Positions 17,413-28,272 of a stretch of 64,000 nucleotides of DNA are shown here, in pieces. Where the stretch lies: positions 1 to 64,000 of the forward strand of contig CALXEQ010000003.1 in assembly GCA_944387375.1 (NCBI GenBank). Reading direction: 5' to 3'. The notes under the pieces are model-generated. The model searched no databases and was not told where the DNA came from. It saw only the letters and a program-made list of their open reading frames with translations. Numbering within the stretch: position 1 is the first letter of the stretch; each line of letters begins with the position of its first letter. A program made the translations under genes and the position numbers. Source of the stretch: an uncultured Clostridia bacterium. Its GTDB lineage: Bacteria > Bacillota > Clostridia > TANB77 > CAG-465.

Positions 17413-18109
17413 AAATTATCATATTGAGTATATATTAAATACTCTCTAAAATCTAAACCTGAATATTTAAATGTTATTCCTTTTTGTGCAATAAATCTAG
17501 TATTTTCAGGAATTTCCATTTCAAAGTCAAATTCTTCACCTGAATCAATAACTCTTCCTTCATCACGACAGCCTGCGTATTCTAGTGTTCTTTGAACTAC
17601 ACTTCCGTCTGTATTATCATTAAATAACATGATTATTTGATTAGGATAAATTTGTCTTTGAGAAATATTTTTTACAACCCCTAATACTTTATTGCCTTCT
17701 ACCTTTGCTGTAATCTCTACTTCTTTTCCAATATAATTTGGAATTTCATAATCTATAGAAACTACTTTAAATTTGAAATTATCATCATTTGTGAAAGAAT
17801 TTATTTTATATATATCATTAGGTTTTAATTCATAAATCTCATAATTTCCCTCATCATTAAATGTAAATGTTACTCTTTTTAAATTTTTACCACTTACATT
17901 TTTTACTGTAACTTCATAAAATTCTTCCTTATACTCTTCAAAGTATTTTTTCTCTTTTGAAATAATTTCTAAAACATTTCCGAGAGTTTACCTCTTCTTT
18001 GGGAGTTACCTCCTCTTTTGAATTTTTAGTAGCTAACCCAAGTGTTACACCAAACACTAAAATAATTAAAGCTACTCCTAAAATAATAAAACTTGCGATA
18101 TTTTTCATA
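17403..18109 (-). pseudogene. Membrane-anchored beta-rich protein, frameshifted
   Basis: From ATG 18109 (GGAGGAGATATT upstream) the frame encodes a signal anchor (KNIASFIILGVALIILVFG) and a short linker ending near EEVNS. At about 17975-17985 (around AAACTCTCGGAAAT) the coding frame changes. One base appears to be missing, and reading then continues openly in another frame for about 190 codons (NVLEIISKEKKYF to DNLKM) to the stop at 17403. The body looks like an extracytoplasmic beta-sandwich (FYEVTVKNVSGKNLKRV, GIVKN-like repeats), similar in style to FxLYD or DUF4352 domains, but I do not recognise it firmly. Promoter, Shine-Dalgarno site and terminator are all intact. Confidence 0.75.
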
Positions 18110-18184
18110 ATATCTCCTCCTTTAATTTAAGGCTTTAACTAGCAAACATTAGTCCTTGCCTTTTAATATTTTTAACACATTTAA

Positions 18185-18213
18185 ATTATACCATTTTTCT
18201 TAAATTATGTCAA
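18185..18213 (-). promoter_or_regulatory. Consensus sigma-A promoter, minus direction
   Basis: Perfect TTGACA (18208-18213) and TATAAT (18185-18190) are spaced 17 bp, driving the frameshifted gene that starts at 18109. A possible stem-loop (AAGGC with GCCTT) lies in its leader. Confidence 0.8.
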
Positions 18214-18222
18214 CTCATTCTA

Positions 18223-18251
18223 TTGACTCATATAATATCTCATGATATAAT
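18223..18251 (+). promoter_or_regulatory. Sigma-A promoter, plus direction
   Basis: TTGACT (18223-18228) and TATAAT (18246-18251) are 17 bp apart. Its -35 is only 10 bp from the -35 of the opposite promoter, so one bound regulator could affect both genes. Confidence 0.75.
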
Positions 18252-18302
18252 TTAAATATAGCTTACATTTTATACTTAGAAATTAATATTAGGAGGTATA
18301 AT

Positions 18303-18747
18303 ATGAGAAGTAAATTAACTAAATATGACATAATTAACATATGTAAAAGATATGTTTACGATAATATTTCTATGGATAAATTAGCTACAGACTATAATTG
18401 TTCTGCAAGTCATATATCTAAATCTATACATAAAGCTATAGTATTTGGATTTGTAGATTTAAAAATGGCCAATTTATTAAAAGAAAAAGCAGCACAAAAC
18501 ATGGATAAGAAAATGAGAGAACTACGGATATCACAAATCATATAAAGTAGAACGAAAATATAATCTTCTTATTGAAAAGTCTATTCAAAGAAGAGAAATT
18601 CTAAAAAATATAGAATATCTAGATTATATTATATCTTCATATGATGATACTTATTCGGATGCTGATGAATTTCCTTATTCAAAAGATATTTTTATTGAAA
18701 AATTAAACAATTTGAATATGAAGCTTAAAAAAATAGAAACTTTCTAA
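18303..18747 (+). pseudogene. Small HTH-like protein, frameshifted
   Basis: The first 80 codons (MRSKLTKYDIINICKRYV onward) contain a likely helix-turn-helix (MDKLATDYNCSASHISKSIHKAI), so this was probably a small DNA-binding protein. The reading frame ends at 18545, but a shift of frame near ATGAGAGAAC (about 18510-18520) opens a further 75 codons (NYGYHKSYKVERKYN to KKIETF) ending at TAA 18745-18747, immediately before a terminator. Loss of one AG unit from an AGAG run would explain it. AGGAGG precedes the ATG at 18303. It is divergent from the other broken gene at 17403-18109. Confidence 0.7.
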
Positions 18748-18748
18748 A

Positions 18749-18785
18749 AAAATAATACCTTCAAAAACGAAGGTATTATTTTTTA
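18749..18785. terminator. Bidirectional terminator
   Basis: AATAATACCTTC pairs with GAAGGTATTATT across a 6-base loop, with T runs on both sides. It serves the HTH gene and the convergent eno operon. Confidence 0.9.
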
Positions 18786-18794
18786 CATTTATTA

Positions 18795-20111
<1,317 letters not shown>

Positions 20112-20140
20112 TTAAAATTCCTCCTTATATTTTATATAAA

Positions 20141-20932
20141 CTACAAAAGATCTTGTAGCTTTTTACTTCTTTCTTTTTCTTCTCTTTTTTGCAATGATTC
20201 ATTTTTTCTTTTTTGATATTTTTCCTCAATTTCTTTTTTATATTCTTTTTTGTTTATATCTTTATTTATCTTTTCAAGCTCATTCTCTTTTTCTTCAACT
20301 TCATCTATATCTTCGATATCGTGTTCTAATTCTAAGAATTTACTAATTTCTTCTTTATATACTTCGTCTTGTTCTATATCATCTTGATATTCTTGTATTA
20401 TATCTTCTGTTTTTTCTTGCTCTTTATATAACTCAAGTATACCATCAGATATCTCATATATATTCTTTCTAAAATCAATCCAATCTATATTAACTATGTT
20501 ATTATACTTTCTAACTATATTTCTAGATGCATATACAAAGATTGCAACAAATCTTTTAGATGTTATTTTATTACTAAAAAGCTTGTCCTTTAAATCTTTT
20601 GCAAGACCACTTATTTCATCTTTTATAACAGAAATTGTTCTTTGTCTTTTCTTTTCCTGCTTTTTAGCTTCATCTTCCTGCTTTTTCTTTTCTTGTTTTT
20701 TTACATATTCTTTGTATTTTTCCTCAGATACAGTTTCAAATTTTACTTTCTTACCACATCTTGGACATTTGATCATAGACGGGTCAGAATTTGACACATA
20801 GTAATTAAAAGGAAGATAGTTTTTAGGTGGATTAGATAAATTATACATAAATCCACATTTAGAGCACATGAATATTACTTGCTCTTCCTTTTGTTCATTC
20901 TCATTATCTAATTCATCTTCATAAAAATTCAT
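20141..20932 (-). CDS. Zinc-ribbon and coiled-coil protein, unknown
   Basis: This 263-residue protein has two Cys-x-x-Cys pairs, FMCSKCGF and IKCPRCGKK (residues ~22-60), which should form one zinc ribbon. The rest is highly charged with long Lys/Glu runs predicted as coiled coil (residues ~70-100 and 215-263). The middle holds a more structured piece (RFVAIFVYASRNIVRKYNNIV). It has no membrane segment. Its place inside the operon between gpmI and eno, with AGGAGGGG before the ATG, indicates co-expression with glycolysis; its role is unknown. Confidence 0.6.
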   Translation of the reverse strand: MNFYEDELDNENEQKEEQVIFMCSKCGFMYNLSNPPKNYLPFNYYVSNSDPSMIKCPRCGKKVKFETVSEEKYKEYVKKQEKKKQEDEAKKQEKKRQRTISVIKDEISGLAKDLKDKLFSNKITSKRFVAIFVYASRNIVRKYNNIVNIDWIDFRKNIYEISDGILELYKEQEKTEDIIQEYQDDIEQDEVYKEEISKFLELEHDIEDIDEVEEKENELEKINKDINKKEYKKEIEEKYQKRKNESLQKREEKERSKKLQDLL

Positions 20933-20948
20933 ATCTTCCCCTCCTAAA

Positions 20949-22487
20949 TTAATTTAATTCAACAAGTGATACTCCAGTCATCTCTTCTGGTATTTCTTCT
21001 CCCATCATAGTTAAAAGTGTAGGAGTTAAATCACAAAGTCTACCAGAATTTAAAGATTTTACTCTGTTTGATACTACAATTAATGGTACATCAAATGTAG
21101 TATGTGATGTTATAGGCTCACCTGTTTTTAAATCTAGCATTTGCTCACAGTTGCCATGATCTGCAGTTATTAATGCTTCTCCACCAACTTCTTCTATCTT
21201 AGAAATTACTCTTCCAACACATTTATCTAACGCTTCAACAGCTTCTATTGCTTTTTCAAGATTTCCAGTGTGTCCTACCATATCACCATTTGCATAATTT
21301 ACTATTATTACATCACATGATTTTTCTTCTATTACTTTAATTAAATTATCTGTTACTTCATATGCAGACATTTCAGGCTTTAAATCATATGTTGCAACTT
21401 TTGGTGAATTAATTAATATTCTTTTTTCACCAGGATATGGCTCTTCTTTTCCTCCATTAAAGAAAAATGTTACGTGAGCATATTTTTCTGTTTCAGCTAT
21501 TCTTAACTGTGTATATCCTTTTTTAGAAATATACTCTCCAAAAGTATTAACCAAAACTTGTGGTTTATATGCTACCAAAGCATTTTTTATTGTCTCATCA
21601 TATTGTGTCATAGTTACAAACACTAAATTATTTATTTTTTTTGTTTCAAATTCATTAAACCCATCTAGTATGAAAGCTTTTGTAAGCTCTCTTGCTCTAT
21701 CTGGTCTAAAATTAAAATAAATAATAGAATCATTATCATTTACTGTTGCAAGTGGATTATCTTCTGAATCTGTTAAAACTACAGGTTTTACAAACTCATC
21801 AAATTCTTGTGCCTCATATGATGTTTCTATTGCTTTTTGTGCTATTTTAAAATCTTGTCCTTTACCAAAAGCCATTGCGTCATATGCAAGTTTTACTCTT
21901 TCCCATCTATTATCTCTATCCATTGCATAATATCTACCAGATATTGTAGCTATTTTTCCAACTCCAAGCTCTTTCATTTTTTCTTCAAGTTGCTTTATAT
22001 AGTCTACAGCTGATGTTGGAGGAGTATCTCTTCCATCAAGTATAGCATGTACATATACATTTTTTACATTTTCCCTTTTTGCCATTTCAAGTAATGCATA
22101 TAAATGTTTTATATGTGAATGAACTCCACCATCTGATACAAGTCCTAGTAAATGTAATGTAGAATTATTCTTTTTTACATTTTCCATAGCATATTTTAAT
22201 TGTTCATTATTATAAAAATTGCCATCTTCAATTTCTTTTGTAATTCTTGTTAATTCTTGATATACTATTCTTCCTGCACCAATATTAGTGTGTCCTACTT
22301 CTGAATTTCCCATTTGACCTTCTGGAAGACCTACTGCCATTCCACTAGTCTTAATATATGTATTAGGATATTTTATAGTTAATCTGTCTAAATTTGGTGT
22401 ATTAGCTAGTTTAAAAGCATTTCCTTTTTCTTCATCATTTAAACCAACCCCATCCATAATCATAAGTAAATATTGTCTATCTTTCAT
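20949..22487 (-). CDS. gpmI: 2,3-bisphosphoglycerate-independent phosphoglycerate mutase
   Basis: This alkaline-phosphatase-fold enzyme interconverts 3- and 2-phosphoglycerate using two manganese ions. Motifs: LLMIMDGVGLND, the nucleophile serine in MGNSEVGHTNIGAGR, HAILDGRDTPP, SGRYYAMDRDNRW, NFRPDRARE, YANGDMVGHTG and TADHGNCEQM. I prefer ATG 22487 (AAGG 8 nt upstream) to the GTG at 22502, giving 512 residues. It sits in the order gap-pgk-tpiA-gpmI-(orf)-eno seen in many Bacillota. Confidence 0.97.
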   Translation of the reverse strand: MKDRQYLLMIMDGVGLNDEEKGNAFKLANTPNLDRLTIKYPNTYIKTSGMAVGLPEGQMGNSEVGHTNIGAGRIVYQELTRITKEIEDGNFYNNEQLKYAMENVKKNNSTLHLLGLVSDGGVHSHIKHLYALLEMAKRENVKNVYVHAILDGRDTPPTSAVDYIKQLEEKMKELGVGKIATISGRYYAMDRDNRWERVKLAYDAMAFGKGQDFKIAQKAIETSYEAQEFDEFVKPVVLTDSEDNPLATVNDNDSIIYFNFRPDRARELTKAFILDGFNEFETKKINNLVFVTMTQYDETIKNALVAYKPQVLVNTFGEYISKKGYTQLRIAETEKYAHVTFFFNGGKEEPYPGEKRILINSPKVATYDLKPEMSAYEVTDNLIKVIEEKSCDVIIVNYANGDMVGHTGNLEKAIEAVEALDKCVGRVISKIEEVGGEALITADHGNCEQMLDLKTGEPITSHTTFDVPLIVVSNRVKSLNSGRLCDLTPTLLTMMGEEIPEEMTGVSLVELN

Positions 22488-22535
22488 ATCAAAAACCTTC
22501 ACTTTCTTGCTTACAGCATTACTATTATATCATCA

Positions 22536-23285
22536 TTAATCATAATTTACAATAGCTACAAAATCATTAGTTAAACTTGCTCCGCCTACTAAAGCTCCAT
22601 CAATATCACTCATATTTAATATTTCTTTTGCATTATTAGGTTTTACACTTCCACCATACTGTATTCTAACAAGTTCTGCTGTTTTTTCATCATACATATC
22701 AGATACAACTTTTCTTATATACTTACACATTTCATTTGCTTGTTCTGCACTTGCAGTTTTTCCAGTTCCAATAGCCCATATTGGTTCATAAGCTATTACA
22801 ACCTTTTTTGCAATCATATCTTTATCTATTCCATCTAAAGATTTTTCAACTTGCTCTTTTACTACATCAAACATTTTACTGCTTTCTCTTTCTTCTAGAG
22901 TTTCACCAACACAAACAATAGGTGACACATCTTTTTCTAGTAATTTTTTTGCTTTTTTATTTACAATTTCATTTGTCTCAGCAAAATATTGTCTTCTTTC
23001 ACTGTGACCTACTATACAGTATTTAACACCTACAGCTGCTAACATATCAACTGAAGTTTCTCCTGTATAAGCACCCTTATCTTCAAAATACACATTTTGT
23101 GCTCCAAGCTTTATATTTGTATCGTATATTGCTTCACTTACTCTATCAAGTGATACAAAATTTGGACATAAAACTACATCTACTTCATCAGTATTTATTC
23201 TATCCTTTATCTCTTCTACAAAATCTTCTGCTTTATTAACACAATAATTCATTTTCCAATTTCCAGCAATTATTTTCTTTCTCAT
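22536..23285 (-). CDS. tpiA: Triosephosphate isomerase
   Basis: The TIM-barrel enzyme interconverts dihydroxyacetone phosphate and glyceraldehyde 3-phosphate. The N-terminal GNWKMN contains the catalytic lysine, VGHSERR the histidine, and YEPIWAIGTGKTA the catalytic glutamate and flexible lid. GGSVKP and GALVGGASL bind phosphate. It has 249 residues, as usual. It lies 14 nt after pgk. Confidence 0.98.
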   Translation of the reverse strand: MRKKIIAGNWKMNYCVNKAEDFVEEIKDRINTDEVDVVLCPNFVSLDRVSEAIYDTNIKLGAQNVYFEDKGAYTGETSVDMLAAVGVKYCIVGHSERRQYFAETNEIVNKKAKKLLEKDVSPIVCVGETLEERESSKMFDVVKEQVEKSLDGIDKDMIAKKVVIAYEPIWAIGTGKTASAEQANEMCKYIRKVVSDMYDEKTAELVRIQYGGSVKPNNAKEILNMSDIDGALVGGASLTNDFVAIVNYD

Positions 23286-23299
23286 AAAAAACTTCCTTC

Positions 23300-24487
23300 C
23301 TATTCATCTTTATCTTCTAAAGCTTCTATTCCTGGTAATTTTTTACCTTCCATAAGCTCTAAAGATGCTCCACCACCAGTAGAAACATGACTCATTTGCT
23401 CAGAAAGTCCAGCTTTTTCTACTGCTGCTGCACTATCTCCACCACCTATTATAGTTACAGCTTCACTTTGAGCCATAGCAGTTGCAATTTCATTAGTTCC
23501 AACAGCAAATTTATTTATTTCAAATACTCCAACAGGTCCATTCCATACTACTGTTCCAGCAGTTGCAATTTCATCTTTAAATAGTTTTAATGTTTCTGGT
23601 CCAATATCTAATCCCATATAATCATCAGGAATCTCATTTGGTTTACAAACAAAAGTATTAGATACCTCTGACATTTCATCTGCTACAACTACATCTATAG
23701 GTAATACAAATTTAACATTTTTTTCTTCTGCTTTTTTTATAATCTCTTTTGCTACTTCTATTTTATCATCTTCACATAAAGATTTGCCTATATTACCACC
23801 TTGTGCTTTTACAAATGTAAACATCATAGCACCACCTATTAGTAATGAATCTACTTTATCTAATAGGTTTGTTAAGACAGCTATTTTACTTGATACTTTT
23901 GATCCACCAACAATTGCAACTAATGGTCTTTTAGGATTATTTATTCCTCCATCTAATGCTGCTATTTCTTTTTCAATTAAAAATCCAGCAACTGAAGGTA
24001 AATAATGTGTAACTCCTTCTGTTGAAGCATGTGCTCTATGTGCACTTCCAAAAGCATCATTTACAAATATTTCAGCAAGTGAAGCGAGTTTTCTTGAAAA
24101 TTCAGCATCATTTTTCTCTTCTTCCTCATACATTCTTGTATTTTCAAGTAAACAAACATCACCATCTTCCATATTCATAACAAACTCTTTTGTGCTATCT
24201 GATACAATATCTTTTAGCAAAGGAACATCTTTTTCTAAGTATTCAGATAATCTTTTAGCTACTGGCGCTAAGCTTTTATTTTGTCCTGTTTTTCCTAAAT
24301 GTGAACACAATATTACTCTTGCTCCAGCATTAATTAAATATTTTATTGTTTTTAAAGATTCTACTATTCTTTTATCACTAGTTATTTTACTAGGATCTTC
24401 TTTATCTAGAGGTACGTTAAAATCGCATCTTACAAGTACTCTTTTTCCTGATACCTCTACATCTCTTACTGTTTTTTTATTTAACAT
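23300..24487 (-). CDS. pgk: Phosphoglycerate kinase
   Basis: The enzyme transfers phosphate from 1,3-bisphosphoglycerate to ADP, the first ATP-yielding step of lower glycolysis. Motifs: [76 protein letters not shown] and [11 protein letters not shown] with [13 protein letters not shown] at the end. Length 395 is standard. GGAGG lies before the ATG; a hairpin lies between it and gap. Confidence 0.98.
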   Translation of the reverse strand: MLNKKTVRDVEVSGKRVLVRCDFNVPLDKEDPSKITSDKRIVESLKTIKYLINAGARVILCSHLGKTGQNKSLAPVAKRLSEYLEKDVPLLKDIVSDSTKEFVMNMEDGDVCLLENTRMYEEEEKNDAEFSRKLASLAEIFVNDAFGSAHRAHASTEGVTHYLPSVAGFLIEKEIAALDGGINNPKRPLVAIVGGSKVSSKIAVLTNLLDKVDSLLIGGAMMFTFVKAQGGNIGKSLCEDDKIEVAKEIIKKAEEKNVKFVLPIDVVVADEMSEVSNTFVCKPNEIPDDYMGLDIGPETLKLFKDEIATAGTVVWNGPVGVFEINKFAVGTNEIATAMAQSEAVTIIGGGDSAAAVEKAGLSEQMSHVSTGGGASLELMEGKKLPGIEALEDKDE

Positions 24488-24502
24488 ATATATCCTCCGT
24501 TC

Positions 24503-24545
24503 TTAAAAATAAGCTGGTCACATAAACCCAAGTAACCAGCTTATT
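24503..24545 (-). terminator. gap-pgk intercistronic terminator/attenuator
   Basis: AATAAGCTGGT pairs with ACCAGCTTATT (11 bp) around a 16-base loop, followed by TTTTTAA on the minus strand. No new promoter is obvious before pgk, so it probably terminates only part of the transcripts and raises gap over pgk. Confidence 0.75.
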
Positions 24546-24551
24546 AATATA

Positions 24552-25621
<1,070 letters not shown>

Positions 25622-25821
25622 GAGTTTAAATTAAAAAAAATTGTTTTTTTAAGCCATTTTTCGGGATTTTTTAAACTTTTACATTTAATTATTTTTTTTA
25701 GTTTAAATTGATTGATTACATTATTTTTTTGTGATAAAATATATAGTTTATACACTTTTAGCAAATGCATTTTTATTGTTTTTTAAATTGTTATATTATA
25801 TAATTATTTTAGGTGATTATT

Positions 25822-26307
25822 TTGAAAAGAGATATTTTAATTTTTCCAAAATTCAACAATATAGAACTAATGCAAAGTATAAGAAAAAAATATGATAGAT
25901 TATATAACATTATTCCACCACACATTACACTTGTATTTCCTTTTACAGACAATATAAGTAATGAAGATTTATATATAAAGCTTAAAGAATTGATAAAAGA
26001 TACTAAAAAATTTAATGTAAAATTTGAAGGTCTATCTTTGTCTGATGATAATTTCATATTTTTAAATTGTATAATTGGCTTAGAAAATATAATAGATTTA
26101 CATGATAAAATATATAACAATATTCTACCAACACACTTTAAAAAAGATATAGAATATATTCCACATATTACATTAGGTAAGGCAAATAACATAGATAACT
26201 TAAAAGATTTTAATTATGAATTTGAAACAATTATAGATGAAATATCATTAGAAGAAATAGGTAAAAATGAAGAATCTATAATAATCAATACTATACAATT
26301 AAAATGA
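25822..26307 (+). CDS. 2'-5' RNA ligase / LigT-like phosphoesterase
   Basis: The 161-residue protein has the two H-x-T motifs of the 2H phosphoesterase superfamily: PPHITLVFPF near residue 37 and IPHITLGKA near residue 117. Members act on 2',3'-cyclic or 2'-5' phosphodiesters of RNA or small nucleotides. I chose TTG 25822 because AGGTGA lies 6 nt upstream; the in-frame GTG at 25813 is part of that Shine-Dalgarno site. The YitT gene converges on it. Confidence 0.83.
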   Translation: MKRDILIFPKFNNIELMQSIRKKYDRLYNIIPPHITLVFPFTDNISNEDLYIKLKELIKDTKKFNVKFEGLSLSDDNFIFLNCIIGLENIIDLHDKIYNNILPTHFKKDIEYIPHITLGKANNIDNLKDFNYEFETIIDEISLEEIGKNEESIIINTIQLK

Positions 26308-26335
26308 GGATAGCGTTTATGCTATCCTCCTATTT
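26300..26335. terminator. Bidirectional terminator
   Basis: AGGATAGC pairs with GCTATCCT across a 6-base loop. It lies between the ends of the LigT-like and YitT genes and contains the YitT stop codon. Confidence 0.65.
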
Positions 26336-27179
26336 GTGGCTTTTTCTTTATATGTGATCCTATTATTTCTGATACATCAATTACCGTTACAAAAGCTTGA
26401 ACATCATCTGCATTTACTATATTTCTAAGTTCCGTAAGTTCAAGTCTTGTTATAACACAATAAAGTATCATTGTCTCACCATTTATCATGCCTTTTCCTT
26501 CAAATGAAGTTACTGTTCTACCAAGTTTTTCATAAATATCTTTTGCAACCTTTGCACTCTGATTTGTTATAATTAAAGCTGCTTTTCCTTGTTCTAGTCC
26601 TTCAGATACAAAATCTATTACCTTAAATGTTATAAAATATGTAAGTAAAGAATATAATGCCCTATCAAATCCGAATAAAAATCCTGCAGTACCATATATA
26701 AATACATTACATATTAAAACAATTTGACCAACAGAAAAATTACTTTTTTTACTTAAAATTATAGCTGCAATTTCTGTTCCATCAAGACATCCCCCATATC
26801 GTATTACAAGACCTACTCCAAATCCTAAAAGTAATCCTCCATAAATAGTTGCAAGAAGCTTATCTTCTATCCCAATATGTAATGTTTCTGTGTAATAAAG
26901 TACACCAGAAAATACAAGCATTGCAAAAAGTGCTTTAAATACAAATTCTTTTCCTAAGCTTTTATATCCTATTATTAAAAAAGGTATATTTAATACAATT
27001 ATAAAAATACTTGTTGAAATCCCTGTAAGTTGTGATGCCATAATAGAAATACCGTTTACACCACCATCTAAAATTAAATTAGGTATTAAAATTGCACCTA
27101 TAGAAAATGCTGCAATTACACACCCAACTGTTAATATTAAAAAAGAAAAAATTATTTTAGCTATACTTTTATTTTTCAT
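26322..27179 (-). CDS. YitT family membrane protein
   Basis: This 285-residue protein has five to six transmembrane segments (residues ~8-195) with the glycine motifs GGVNGISIMASQLTG and GGCLDGTEIAAIIL, followed by a soluble C-terminal domain of about 80 residues (AALIITNQSAKVAKDIYEKLGRTVT). This is the arrangement of YitT/YqfU proteins (DUF161 plus DUF2179). Their function is not settled. It starts 1 nt after the stop of the Ppx/GppA-like gene, so the two are coupled. Confidence 0.9.
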   Translation of the reverse strand: MKNKSIAKIIFSFLILTVGCVIAAFSIGAILIPNLILDGGVNGISIMASQLTGISTSIFIIVLNIPFLIIGYKSLGKEFVFKALFAMLVFSGVLYYTETLHIGIEDKLLATIYGGLLLGFGVGLVIRYGGCLDGTEIAAIILSKKSNFSVGQIVLICNVFIYGTAGFLFGFDRALYSLLTYFITFKVIDFVSEGLEQGKAALIITNQSAKVAKDIYEKLGRTVTSFEGKGMINGETMILYCVITRLELTELRNIVNADDVQAFVTVIDVSEIIGSHIKKKPQIGG

Positions 27180-27180
27180 A

Positions 27181-28050
27181 TCACTCCTCCTTTTTATTTA
27201 CTATTCCATGTATCATAGAAATATCTGTAGGAACTATATATTTTGCTCCTATTTTTTCAGCTACAACTAAAACAAAAGCACACATTGCTCTTGTTGCATA
27301 CCACCAATCTGGTTCGGCTACTCTCTTCCTTATATTATCCAATGAAATTTTCGTATAATATTTTCTAGTATCTTCTATTCTAGTATTTATATCCATCATT
27401 ATTGGTGCCATTTTATCATTATATAAACTATTTTCAAAAAATCTTATTCCAGAATTTCTTGCAAAATATTCATGTCCACCTCCAGCAAGGATTAAAATAT
27501 CAGATTTAATGTCTGGAACGGTTATTTTGCTACTTATATATTCTTCAATTTCTTCTAAACTTGTTGTTGCATAATCATTTGCCAAGTCTGGATATTCATT
27601 TAAAATATCCATAACACCTATTTTATTATTACACATCTGCTTTATTCCATTATTAAAATATGAAATTTCTGTTGAGCCACCTCCACCAACAAAAACAACT
27701 GCCTCTTTAACAAATTTAGTAGCACCAAATACAGTATATTCATTTTCTTTTTCAGATGATATTATATTAAATTCTATTCCTGTCTTATTTTTAAAATACT
27801 CTAAAAAATCATTTTTTTCACTATCCTTTAATTGTCTAAACACACTAGTACCACATACAAATATATTATTTGATTTTATACTATTTACAAGAGATATAAG
27901 TTTTTGTATATCTTTTGAATACAATTTATTCTCAATCTTAAAGTGTCTTTTAAATTCAATTGGAACTGTATTTAAATGTATTATATTATTTCCATCAAAT
28001 TTATCTACTTTTGTACATGTAGAACCAACCTCAACAACTATTTTTTCCAT
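27181..28050 (-). CDS. Ppx/GppA-like ASKHA-fold protein
   Basis: This 289-residue protein has two phosphate-binding loops of the sugar kinase/Hsp70/actin fold: VEVGSTCTKVDKF at the N-terminus and VVFVGGGGSTEISYF near residue 125, as in exopolyphosphatase/GppA enzymes. The first acidic residue is Glu rather than Asp. It could cleave polyphosphate or pppGpp; the substrate cannot be assigned. I chose ATG 28050, which has AGGAGG 4-5 nt upstream, over a start at 28098 that would extend into the tRNA-Leu terminator. Confidence 0.65.
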   Translation of the reverse strand: MEKIVVEVGSTCTKVDKFDGNNIIHLNTVPIEFKRHFKIENKLYSKDIQKLISLVNSIKSNNIFVCGTSVFRQLKDSEKNDFLEYFKNKTGIEFNIISSEKENEYTVFGATKFVKEAVVFVGGGGSTEISYFNNGIKQMCNNKIGVMDILNEYPDLANDYATTSLEEIEEYISSKITVPDIKSDILILAGGGHEYFARNSGIRFFENSLYNDKMAPIMMDINTRIEDTRKYYTKISLDNIRKRVAEPDWWYATRAMCAFVLVVAEKIGAKYIVPTDISMIHGIVNKKEE

Positions 28051-28096
28051 AATACCTCCTAAAAGCAAAAATATGCATACTCCAAAATTCGCATGC

Positions 28097-28121
28097 ATAA
28101 AACAAACTCCTTAATGGAGTA
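28097..28121 (-). terminator. Terminator of tRNA-Leu
   Basis: ACTCC pairs with GGAGT, followed by TTGTTTTAT on the minus strand. It lies just past the tRNA 3' end. Confidence 0.65.
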
Positions 28122-28125
28122 TTTA

Positions 28126-28212
28126 TGGTACCGATGGTGGGGCTCGAACCCACACGCTTTTAAAAGCAAAGGTGTTTGAGACCTTCCTGTCTGCCAGTTC
28201 CAGCACATCGGC
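28126..28212 (-). tRNA. tRNA-Leu (anticodon CAA)
   Basis: The minus strand folds into a class II tRNA with acceptor GCCGATG/CATCGGT and an encoded CCA (28126-28128). The anticodon stem AGGT/ACCT encloses CTCAAAC, giving CAA, which reads TTG. The variable arm (TTTGCTTTTAAAAGC region) is long, as required for leucine tRNA. The T loop GGTTCGAGCC is standard. Confidence 0.93.
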
Positions 28213-28240
28213 AAAAAAGAGCAATTTTCATTGCTCTTTT
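28213..28240 (-). terminator. Terminator of the TPR gene
   Basis: AAAAGAGCAA pairs with TTGCTCTTTT, followed by T residues that run up to the tRNA-Leu 5' end. Confidence 0.8.
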
Positions 28241-28272
28241 ATTATACAATATTTATAAAGATATTGCAAGAT

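Noticed and set aside
28051..28098. N-terminal extension of the Ppx/GppA-like protein
   Set aside because: It would read through the tRNA-Leu terminator and ignores the AGGAGG just before ATG 28050.
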